Part shown: one piece after another, positions 1 through 5,894 of the stretch
How positions within the stretch are numbered: position 1 is the stretch's first letter
Layout of the letters: every line of letters starts with the position of its first letter
Source: Erysipelotrichaceae bacterium
Lineage (GTDB): Bacteria; Bacillota_I; Bacilli_A; Erysipelotrichales; Erysipelotrichaceae
Direction of reading: 5' to 3'
DNA: 6,531 nucleotides
Assembly (NCBI GenBank): GCA_003446295.1
Contig: DMBB01000378.1
Location: forward strand, 1-6,531
The notes under the pieces: model-generated
What the model saw: the letters and a program-made list of their open reading frames with translations, nothing else
Databases searched by the model: none
Told to the model about the DNA's origin: nothing
Program-made: the position numbers and the translations under genes

Positions 1-849
1 CTCTATTTTCTGATCCTGACCAGTGTTCTGAACATTGTTCTGGACCTTCTGTTTGTGATCGTGTTCCATCTCGGAATTGCCGGCGTTGCACTGGCAACGA
101 TCATTTCACAGTTTATCTCTGCACTCCTGATCATCTATCTGCTGACGCATACCTCAGATATCTACCGGTTCACATGGAGTGATATGCATATCAATTTTGA
201 TATTCTGAGAAAGGTATTCTCGGTCGGTCTGCCTGCAGCGATCCAGTCTGTCATCACCGCTTTCTCCAATATCTTTGTTCAGTCTTATATCAACTATTTC
301 GGTTCCGGTGTTATGGCTGCCTGGAGCTGCTATAACAAGATCGACATGTTTATTATGCTGCCGATGAACAGTATGGCTCTGTCCGCGACAACATTCGTCA
401 GCCAGAATATCGGTGCCAATCAGATCAAGCGTGCAAATGACGGCACCAAGACTGCGATCCTGATGACCCTGGGCATCACGGCTGTGATCGCTACTGCGAT
501 CTGGCTGTTTGCAGCAGCAGCCGTCAGTCTGTTTACTTCTGATCAGGAAGTTATCTCTTACGGCGTTATGTTCCTAAGAACAAATGTATATTTTCTGCTG
601 TTCAACTGCATCAACCACGTGCTTGCCGGTGCGCTTCGCGGACGCGGTGATTCCAAGGCACCGATGGTGATCATGCTGACAGGATTTGTTGCGATCCGCC
701 AGATCTATCTGTATGTGATGACGCATTTCATTTCCAATACGCCCCAGATGGTCGGATTCGGCTATCCTGTCGGATGGATGGTGACATGTGTTCTGGAAGT
801 ACTGTACTTCATGGCAAAATGGAACAACAAACAGTCTCTTTCTGCGTAA
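1..849 (+). CDS. MATE-family multidrug/toxin efflux transporter, C-terminal part (5' truncated by window)
   Basis: The reading frame is open from base 1 (beginning LYFLILTSVLNIVLDLLF) to the TAA at 847-849. The true start lies upstream, so the GTG at 55 is an internal Val codon. About 282 codons are present of the roughly 450 usual for the family, covering the end of the N-terminal lobe and the whole C-terminal lobe. Family hallmarks visible are an amphipathic SVGLPAAIQS segment opening the second lobe, the FVSQNIGANQIKRA loop, the GALRGRGDSKAPM loop between late helices and the GYPVGW segment before the last helix. Most of the rest is hydrophobic helix. MATE proteins are inner-membrane antiporters that expel cationic drugs, dyes or metabolites using a Na+ or H+ gradient. 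The substrate cannot be read from sequence. The gene is followed after 7 bases by a strong intrinsic terminator, so it ends its transcription unit. Confidence 0.93.
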   Translation, partial: LYFLILTSVLNIVLDLLFVIVFHLGIAGVALATIISQFISALLIIYLLTHTSDIYRFTWSDMHINFDILRKVFSVGLPAAIQSVITAFSNIFVQSYINYFGSGVMAAWSCYNKIDMFIMLPMNSMALSATTFVSQNIGANQIKRANDGTKTAILMTLGITAVIATAIWLFAAAAVSLFTSDQEVISYGVMFLRTNVYFLLFNCINHVLAGALRGRGDSKAPMVIMLTGFVAIRQIYLYVMTHFISNTPQMVGFGYPVGWMVTCVLEVLYFMAKWNNKQSLSA

Positions 850-856
850 TTGACAA

Positions 857-887
857 GGTCCTGCATATCAATGCAGGGCCGCTTTTT
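857..887 (+). terminator. Strong intrinsic terminator of the MATE gene
   Basis: A ten-pair stem (857-866 with 871-880, one G.U pair, core CCTGCAT/ATGCAGG) closes a four-base loop ATCA and is followed by GC and five T (883-887). It begins 8 bases after the MATE stop. Only 31 bases separate it from the next start codon, so expression of the ferredoxin gene must come from read-through or from a very compact promoter. Confidence 0.9.
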
Positions 888-918
888 CAGACTGATATCA
901 TATTGGGAGAACAAGATC

Positions 919-1800
919 ATGAAAAGACATTTTGACAGGATCCACTGTACCGGCTGCGGAAACTGCATCCGTTTCTGCCCAAAAGGCATTCTGAAGCTCA
1001 GCGAAGAACCTGATGAACAGGGAATCTATATTACGGTAACTGATGAAAAGGCCTGCATATCCTGCAGAAGCTGTGAAACGATGTGCACCAGGGGTGCTTT
1101 CTGGTTTTCAGATACAGATCAGATGCCGGAAGATATCCGGATCATGGGAAGAGAGGGTCTTCCGGATCATGCAGGATGCCAGTTCGGCATCATGGCGCAT
1201 ATGCTTTCCAGGGCAATCGTGAATCTCGGAATCGAAGATCAGGTCACCATTTTCCGGAGTGAGCGCTCTGAAGCGAACCTTCTGGTGGATTCCAGAGGAT
1301 ATGAAGCGCCGCACTTCTTTGAAGAAGGAATAAAGTTCAAACAGGAACACCCGGAACGGCTCGTCATCATTTTCTATTCCGATCCGAAAGCCGGTCCGCA
1401 TGAACATGCGAAAAAACTGTTTTCACAGCTGAAAGATGAAAATATTACGCTGATCCACTGCCTTGGATACTTTGAACAGACAGATGACTATCAGGGATAC
1501 AGGATCCCTTCAGAGCATCTTGCAGAACAGATGGCAGTGAAGGATGGCATATCCTATATTGCAAGGGGAAATCTGACATCAGTGGCTGAGACACTGAAAA
1601 CCGAAAGATATATGGAAGAGGCACTGCGCTGTCAGATGAGAGGGGAAGGCACTTCGGTCACGGAGATCATTTTCCCTTGTTTCTTCAGACTCGAAAACCG
1701 GCCGAAGGATCCGATCACTCCCGAAACAAGAGAGCGGATCCATGCATGGTTCTCAGACAATATCGTTCCGGAATTCAAACCGGGAGTACTTAAGGGATAA
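919..1800 (+). CDS. Two-[4Fe-4S] ferredoxin domain fused to a degenerate 2-oxoacid:ferredoxin oxidoreductase beta-like (TPP-fold) domain
   Basis: The start is ATG 919 (MKRHFDRIHCTGC) because GGGAGA at 905-910 is properly spaced; an in-frame TTG at 850 would run through the terminator. The protein has 293 residues. Residues 10-20 (C10, C13, C16, C20-P) and 46-56 (C46, C49, C52, C56) are two bacterial ferredoxin motifs. From about residue 84 it follows KorB/VorA-type beta subunits in order: AGCQFGIMAHML for CPGCGHGI, RGYEAPHFFEEGIK for HGRAPAVATGIK, ENITLI for the strand after the cofactor loop, DGISYIARGNL, ...EIIFPC, and the tail DNIVPEFKPGVLK. The TPP/Mg2+ motif GDGD...N is missing (FYSDPKAG at 152-159), as are the first Cys of CPGC and the VGCS loop. 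I infer an electron-transfer or regulatory protein rather than an active oxidoreductase. No alpha or gamma subunit lies beside it. A simpler automated name would be 4Fe-4S dicluster domain protein. Confidence 0.85.
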   Translation: MKRHFDRIHCTGCGNCIRFCPKGILKLSEEPDEQGIYITVTDEKACISCRSCETMCTRGAFWFSDTDQMPEDIRIMGREGLPDHAGCQFGIMAHMLSRAIVNLGIEDQVTIFRSERSEANLLVDSRGYEAPHFFEEGIKFKQEHPERLVIIFYSDPKAGPHEHAKKLFSQLKDENITLIHCLGYFEQTDDYQGYRIPSEHLAEQMAVKDGISYIARGNLTSVAETLKTERYMEEALRCQMRGEGTSVTEIIFPCFFRLENRPKDPITPETRERIHAWFSDNIVPEFKPGVLKG

Positions 1801-1842
1801 CAGCAGCCAGACATCCAATAAAAAATATCTGCATGTACAGGC

Positions 1843-1865
1843 ATGAGCGTTTTTCATATGCTCAT
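1843..1865 (+). terminator. Weak hairpin after the ferredoxin-fusion gene, possible terminator
   Basis: ATGAGC (1843-1848) can pair with GCTCAT (1860-1865) around an 11-base T-rich loop, 42 bases after the stop codon at 1800. The stem is only six pairs and the following bases (TTCTGATGCGTTTT) are not a clean T tract, so termination here is doubtful. It is listed because no better terminator is visible between this gene and the next. Confidence 0.25.
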
Positions 1866-1919
1866 TTCTGATGCGTTTTAAGAAGGATGTATTAATCTTT
1901 TCGGCTGTTTTGTAAAATA

Positions 1920-1956
1920 CAGGCAGTTGTTTTCATGCAGAAGGACAACAGGCCTG
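1920..1956. repeat. Bulged inverted repeat in the 1801-2011 intergenic gap
   Basis: CAGGC (1920-1924) pairs with GCCTG (1952-1956), and just inside GTTGT (1926-1930) pairs with ACAAC (1945-1949), with a one-by-two internal loop and a 14-base apical loop. No T tract follows. It sits about 45 bases upstream of the putative -10 box of the L,D-transpeptidase. It could bind a regulator or form an RNA structure at the end of a read-through transcript; chance is also possible. Nothing else is recognised in this 211-base gap. Confidence 0.25.
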
Positions 1957-1999
1957 CTGTACTGAAGAAGAATCACTCCGCAAACTCATTAAAAACTAG

Positions 2000-2012
2000 T
2001 ATACTTTTCGTA
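2000..2012 (+). promoter_or_regulatory. Putative -10 box giving a leaderless L,D-transpeptidase mRNA
   Basis: TATACT at 2000-2005 differs from TATAAT at one position. Only six bases (TTTTCG+T, 2006-2011) separate it from the ATG at 2012, so a normal start point would fall on or beside the A of the start codon. No Shine-Dalgarno sequence occurs in the 40 bases upstream of this ATG, in contrast to most other genes here. No convincing -35 hexamer is seen at the usual distance, so the promoter assignment is tentative. Confidence 0.4.
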
Positions 2013-3136
2013 TGTCTCGAAATAAAAGAAAAAGAAAGATCAACGTATTGAACCTGCTGCTGGTCATCCTGCTGGCAGTATGTACGGTAGCATTGGCTGC
2101 CGCCGGGATCCTGAAGGCTGCAGACTATCTGACCAACAGAAACAGCGGTCTGCAGGATGGAGGCGTGACCGCCGTGGAATACGGTACAGGCTCATCGGAG
2201 CCTCTGGATTATATCGATCAGGATACTGCACAGATCCGTGTGAAAGATGACCGGAAGATCGATACGTATCAGCTTGGCGATCAGGAGATCACATACATCG
2301 TAACGAAGAAAGGTTTGTTCGGCAGTTCCGAAAAAGAGATCACCAGGATATTTACCGTATCGGATACGCAGGCTCCTGTCATCACGACGGTGGAAACAGA
2401 ACTTGCAAGGGCGGTCAATGATGTCCTTGACCTGCAGGATCTGATCCTGTGCACCGATCCGGCTGACGGACAGCTGACATATTCTGATACATTGAGTCCG
2501 GGAACATGGACGAGCACGACAGATGCTGATATGGGGAAAGCAGGAAACTACACTGTGCAGGTACGTGCCATGGACAGCAACGAAAATACCGCAGAGGCGG
2601 TATTAAACCTCAGGGTGATCGGTGATCCGGCCGACAGCAATTCATTCTATGTCAAAGTCAACAGAGCGGCGAATACCGTTACCGTATATGAAAAGAACGC
2701 AGACGGAACGGCAGGAACACCTTTGAAAGCAATGATCTGCTCAACAGGTGACGCAACACCGCTCGGTACATACAGTACATTCAATCGTTCAACATGGAGA
2801 TCATTGTTCGGCGGTGTTTACGGCCAGTATGCAACGGATATCGTAGGGAATATTCTGTTTCATTCCGTTCCGTATTTTTCCGCATCAAAAAATGATCTGG
2901 AATATCTGGAATACAACAAGCTCGGCACTGCTGCATCCATGGGGTGCGTCAGATTATGTGTGCGGGATGTCAAATGGATCTTTGAGAACTGTGCGATCGG
3001 CACAACTGTAGAATTCTACGATGATGCGGAAAATCCCGGTCCGCTGGGAAAACCCGAACCGATCATCATTGATACAGCAAGTGCCAACAGGGGATGGGAT
3101 CCGACGGATCCTGACCCGCAGAATCCATGGAATTGA
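2012..3136 (+). CDS. Membrane-anchored L,D-transpeptidase (YkuD domain) with Ig-like extracellular region
   Basis: The protein has 374 residues. Residues 1-10 are strongly basic (SRNKRKRK), and 11-36 form one hydrophobic helix without a lipobox, giving a type II membrane anchor. Residues about 65-118 and 119-204 resemble two beta-sandwich Ig-like/HYR modules (the second opens SDTQAPVIT and ends AEAVLNLRVIG). Residues about 211-337 are the YkuD catalytic domain, with TPLGTYST (249-256), the catalytic His in FHSVPY (H284) and the nucleophile in SMGCVRL (C312, with R314). These enzymes make 3-3 crosslinks in peptidoglycan or attach proteins to it, outside the membrane. The tail is rich in Asp, Pro and Trp. 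In-frame stop TAG at 1997 rules out a longer start; ATG 2012 keeps the basic stretch in front of the helix. It lies 30 bases before the transporter gene, probably in one operon. Confidence 0.92.
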   Translation: MSRNKRKRKINVLNLLLVILLAVCTVALAAAGILKAADYLTNRNSGLQDGGVTAVEYGTGSSEPLDYIDQDTAQIRVKDDRKIDTYQLGDQEITYIVTKKGLFGSSEKEITRIFTVSDTQAPVITTVETELARAVNDVLDLQDLILCTDPADGQLTYSDTLSPGTWTSTTDADMGKAGNYTVQVRAMDSNENTAEAVLNLRVIGDPADSNSFYVKVNRAANTVTVYEKNADGTAGTPLKAMICSTGDATPLGTYSTFNRSTWRSLFGGVYGQYATDIVGNILFHSVPYFSASKNDLEYLEYNKLGTAASMGCVRLCVRDVKWIFENCAIGTTVEFYDDAENPGPLGKPEPIIIDTASANRGWDPTDPDPQNPWN

Positions 3137-3151
3137 TATAAATACTACAGT

Positions 3152-3157
3152 AAGGGG
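3152..3157 (+). promoter_or_regulatory. Ribosome binding site that fixes the transporter start at 3167
   Basis: AAGGGG at 3152-3157 touches the first possible ATG (3158) with no spacer, but lies nine bases before the second in-frame ATG (3167). The second is therefore the more likely start; it also gives the MTREKFGSRLGF opening typical of the family. Confidence 0.65.
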
Positions 3158-3166
3158 ATGACAACA

Positions 3167-4519
3167 ATGACAAGAGAAAAATTCGGTTCAAGGCTTGGCT
3201 TCCTTCTGGTCAGCGCAGGATGTGCGATCGGAATCGGCAACGTATGGAAGTTTCCGTATGTGACCGGGGAGAACGGCGGAGGTATTTTCGTATTGTTTTA
3301 TCTGCTGTTTCTGCTGATCATGGGCCTGCCTGTATTAACGATGGAGCTGGCAGTAGGCAGAGCTTCACGCAAAAGTGCAGTGCTGGCATATCAGACATTG
3401 GAGAAACCGGGATCCTTCTGGCATCTTCATGGCTGGGTAGCGATCGCAGGATGCTATTTGCTGATGATGTATTACACGACCGTTTCAGGATGGATGGTCA
3501 GCTATTTTGTGAAGTTCATGACCGGAACATTCGCGGGCGTATCTGTGGAAGAAACAACCGGGGTATTCGGCGCGATGATGTCAAATCCGGTAGAAATGAC
3601 GGCTTTCATGGCACTGACCGTATTTGCCGGATTCCTTGTATGCTCGCTTGGACTTCAGAACGGAATTGAGCGCATTACAAAGGTCATGATGCTCGGCCTG
3701 CTGATGCTGATCATCGTACTGGCAGTGCACTGTATTGGTCTTCCGGGAGCCATGAAGGGCGTGTCCTTCTATCTGAAGCCGGATCCTGCAGAAGCATCTC
3801 GTGTCGGTCTGTTCAATGTAATGACCGCTGCGATGAGCCAGTCCTTCTTTACCCTGAGTCTTGGCGTGGCATCCATGGAGATCTTCGGAAGCTACATGAG
3901 CAAAGACAATACACTGATGCAGGAATCCTTCTGGATCTGCATTCTGGATACATTTGTTGCGCTTGTCAGCGGTCTGATCATTTTCCCGGCATGCTTCAGC
4001 TTCGGTATACAGCCTGACGCCGGTCCGGATCTGATCTTCATTACACTTCCTAAAGTATTCATGAGCATGGCCGGAGGAAGACTGTGGGGAACGCTGTTCT
4101 TCCTGTTCATGACATTTGCAAGCTTCTCAACAGTCATCGCGGTATTCGAGAACCTGATCTCCTGCTGCATCGACAACTTCGGATGGAACAGAAAAAAAGC
4201 GGTCACCATCAATCTGCTGTTCATGCTGGCCGCCAGTATGCCTTGTGTTCTCGGTTTCAATGTCTGGAGCAGCTGGCATCCGATCGGAACGATGGATGTG
4301 CTCGGCAGTGAAGACTTTATCGTATCCAATATCCTGCTGCCCGCAGGTGCGCTGATCTATCTCCTGTTCTGCACCACAAAATGGGGCTGGGGATTCGACA
4401 ATTACATTGTCGAAGCAAATACCGGAAGCGGAATGAAGATGCCTGTATGGCTGAAAGGATACTTCCAGTGGATCCTGCCGCTTCTGATCGTCGGTATATT
4501 TGTTACCGGATTACTATAA
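3167..4519 (+). CDS. Neurotransmitter:sodium symporter (NSS/SNF) family amino-acid transporter, 11-helix type
   Basis: From ATG 3167 the protein has 450 residues. Helix 1 carries the family signature GCAIGIGNVWKFPY (18-31; N25 corresponds to a Na+ ligand in LeuT), followed by ENGGGIF and helix 2 ending in PVLTMELAVGR. Helix 6, around SQSFFTLSLGVASMEIF, is the unwound substrate-binding helix. Helix 8, with FASFSTVIAVFE (318-328), supplies Ser/Thr side chains for the second sodium site. Hydrophobic segments by eye are about 9-31, 38-63, 87-115, 143-163, 169-192, 216-240, 254-280, 303-336, 343-362, 382-404 and 430-450, eleven in all, ending directly after helix 11. Bacterial members with eleven helices, such as MhsT, import hydrophobic or aromatic amino acids with Na+; the substrate here is not determined. 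It probably shares a transcript with the L,D-transpeptidase, since the 30-base gap holds no promoter or terminator. Confidence 0.93.
   Translation: MTREKFGSRLGFLLVSAGCAIGIGNVWKFPYVTGENGGGIFVLFYLLFLLIMGLPVLTMELAVGRASRKSAVLAYQTLEKPGSFWHLHGWVAIAGCYLLMMYYTTVSGWMVSYFVKFMTGTFAGVSVEETTGVFGAMMSNPVEMTAFMALTVFAGFLVCSLGLQNGIERITKVMMLGLLMLIIVLAVHCIGLPGAMKGVSFYLKPDPAEASRVGLFNVMTAAMSQSFFTLSLGVASMEIFGSYMSKDNTLMQESFWICILDTFVALVSGLIIFPACFSFGIQPDAGPDLIFITLPKVFMSMAGGRLWGTLFFLFMTFASFSTVIAVFENLISCCIDNFGWNRKKAVTINLLFMLAASMPCVLGFNVWSSWHPIGTMDVLGSEDFIVSNILLPAGALIYLLFCTTKWGWGFDNYIVEANTGSGMKMPVWLKGYFQWILPLLIVGIFVTGLL
4514..4519. other. Tail-to-tail overlap of the transporter and glucosidase stop codons
   Basis: The + strand TAA of the transporter occupies 4517-4519, and the - strand TAG of the GH1 gene occupies 4514-4516 (CTA on +). 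The two convergent genes therefore overlap by six bases and leave no intergenic room for terminators. Confidence 0.9.
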
Positions 4520-5875
4520 TATTTCACCATTTGAAGCTATTACCTGTTTCAGCCAGTAATAGCTTTTTTTAGGTACCCGCTTCATGTCTCTGAGATCATG
4601 GTTGCCGCGGTTGACATATACGACACCGTAGCGCTTCTCCATATCTCCATGGGAACTCAGGATATCGATCAGACCCCAGCCAAGATATCCGAGCACTTCG
4701 ACGCCATCCAGATCCATAGCTTCTTTCATGGCTTTGATGTGAGCTCTGTGATAATCGATCCTGTAGTCATCTTCGATCATATCCGTGCCGTTCCATGTTT
4801 CGCGGACACCGATCCCGTTTTCGATCGGGAATACGGGTATCCTGTATCTGCTGTACATAGCAGTCATGATCGTCCGGAATCCTTCCGGATCGATCTGCCA
4901 TCCCCATTCACTGGCTTTCAGATAAGGATTCTGTACATTGCCGTATTTGCCGTATTCGTAAACAGAGGCACCGGCAGGCAGACGCCCAGAGTCAATGACG
5001 CCTGACTGGTAATAACTGAATGCGATATAGTCGGATCTGCACTGTCCGATCGCTTCCAGTTCTTCTTTTGTCATATCTATACAGATACCGGAAGTGCTGA
5101 GATATTTCATAAACAGCGGAGAATATCCTCTGCCGGCAAATGCATCCATCAGATTGTAATACATCAGTTCGTTGAAGCGCTCGGCTGCCTGTACGTCCTC
5201 CGGCCTGCATGAGGCAGGATAACGCGGCGTATACGCCACCATTCCGCCGATCAGGGCATTGGTATGTTCATGGAGGTAATTGCTTAATATGCAGTGTGCT
5301 GCCATGACATTGTGCGTGATCTGAAGCAGATTCTGCTCTGAGGGCTCTGCCTTGAGAACACCTGCGATCCGGTATGCGATCGGGGAGGAGTAAAGATTCT
5401 GCTCATTGAATGTGATCCAGTACTTCACTTTGTGTGCAAAACGGTCGATGATCTTTTTGCCGAAACGCACAAAACAGCGAACTGTTTCTTTGGAAAGGAA
5501 TCCGTCAAACTGTTCTGCCAGATAAAGCGGCATATCAAAATGATACAGACAGATCATCGGTTCAATACCGCGCTCGATCAGCGCGTCAATGAATCTGTCA
5601 TAATACTGCAGACCTTCTTCGTTGAATTCTCCGCAGCCATCCTTGACGCATCTGCTCCATGAGATCTGGAAACGGTACATGTTCATTCCCAGGTCCTTCA
5701 TCAGATCCATGTCTTCTTCGAAGTGATGATAATTGTCATTGGCAAAGTGCCAGTCGCTTTTATGTTCTTCTGCTTCCTGAATATCATAAACGGATAAGGA
5801 CTTGCCGCCTTCATTCCATCCGCCTTCTGTCTGCATGCTGGAAACACTGTTGCCCCAGAAAAATGAATGATCCAT
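4514..5875 (-). CDS. GH1 family 6-phospho-beta-glucosidase
   Basis: The start is ATG at 5875-5873, chosen because AAGGAG (5884-5889 on +) precedes it by eight bases; an in-frame start at 5929 would overlap the upstream gene and has no such site. The protein has 453 residues, the normal GH1 barrel length. Visible motifs are Q15-T-E-G in the glycone pocket, YHFDMP (111-116), acid/base E158 in TFNEQN, nucleophile E352 in PIENG, and W-G-W at 324-326. S408, K414 and Y416 (SSHGDMEKRYG) match the Ser/Lys/Tyr phosphate-binding pattern of phospho-glycosidases, which supports a phosphorylated substrate such as cellobiose- or arbutin-6-phosphate delivered by a PTS. It acts in the cytoplasm and should yield glucose 6-phosphate plus glucose or an aglycone. 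It follows the deformylase-like gene by 19 bases and probably shares its transcript. 6-Phospho-beta-galactosidase is less likely, because the Trp typical of those enzymes before the phosphate site is absent. Confidence 0.92.
   Translation of the reverse strand: MDHSFFWGNSVSSMQTEGGWNEGGKSLSVYDIQEAEEHKSDWHFANDNYHHFEEDMDLMKDLGMNMYRFQISWSRCVKDGCGEFNEEGLQYYDRFIDALIERGIEPMICLYHFDMPLYLAEQFDGFLSKETVRCFVRFGKKIIDRFAHKVKYWITFNEQNLYSSPIAYRIAGVLKAEPSEQNLLQITHNVMAAHCILSNYLHEHTNALIGGMVAYTPRYPASCRPEDVQAAERFNELMYYNLMDAFAGRGYSPLFMKYLSTSGICIDMTKEELEAIGQCRSDYIAFSYYQSGVIDSGRLPAGASVYEYGKYGNVQNPYLKASEWGWQIDPEGFRTIMTAMYSRYRIPVFPIENGIGVRETWNGTDMIEDDYRIDYHRAHIKAMKEAMDLDGVEVLGYLGWGLIDILSSHGDMEKRYGVVYVNRGNHDLRDMKRVPKKSYYWLKQVIASNGEIL
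4534..4570 (+). terminator. Intrinsic terminator of the transporter operon, located inside the convergent GH1 coding sequence
   Basis: AAGCTATTAC (4534-4543) pairs perfectly with GTAATAGCTT (4556-4565) around a 12-base loop, and a run of seven T lies at 4564-4570. It is 15 bases past the transporter stop. Read on the other strand, the same bases encode the conserved C-terminal GH1 segment KKSYYWLKQVIAS. In that direction the stem is followed by TCAAATGG rather than T residues, so it should act only on + strand transcripts. Confidence 0.85.
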
Positions 5876-5883
5876 AGTGATTG

Positions 5884-5889
5884 CTCCTT
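5884..5889 (-). promoter_or_regulatory. Shine-Dalgarno site deciding the GH1 start
   Basis: On the - strand AAGGAG stands eight bases upstream of the ATG at 5875. It falls in the 19-base gap after the deformylase stop codon and fixes the shorter GH1 start. Confidence 0.75.
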
Positions 5890-5894
5890 GCTGT

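Noticed and set aside
850..855. TTGACA as a perfect -35 box
   Set aside because: No -10 box stands 16-18 bases downstream; that position is inside the GC-rich terminator stem.
850..918. In-frame TTG start at 850 for the ferredoxin-fusion gene
   Set aside because: It would translate the terminator hairpin, lacks a ribosome binding site and adds 23 residues before a standard ferredoxin opening; ATG 919 has GGGAGA well placed.
2012..2120. L,D-transpeptidase as a lipoprotein (Cys24 in the hydrophobic segment)
   Set aside because: The bases encode LLAVC, which lacks the small residue expected before a lipobox Cys, and hydrophobic sequence continues after it, so a membrane anchor fits better.
3158..3166. 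ATG 3158 as the transporter start
   Set aside because: The ribosome binding site abuts it with no spacer, while ATG 3167 in the same frame has a nine-base spacer and a family-typical N terminus.
3892..4329. Open frame of 145 codons antisense to the transporter
   Set aside because: Low-complexity mirror of a membrane-protein gene, with no ribosome binding site or recognisable domain.
4460..4514. Terminator for the GH1 operon on the - strand
   Set aside because: Only a five-pair CGGTA/TACCG stem without a T tract is found downstream of the stop; not convincing.
4598..5005. Open frame of 135 codons on + inside the GH1 gene
   Set aside because: It is antisense to conserved GH1 motifs including the nucleophile region; no start signals or family resemblance.
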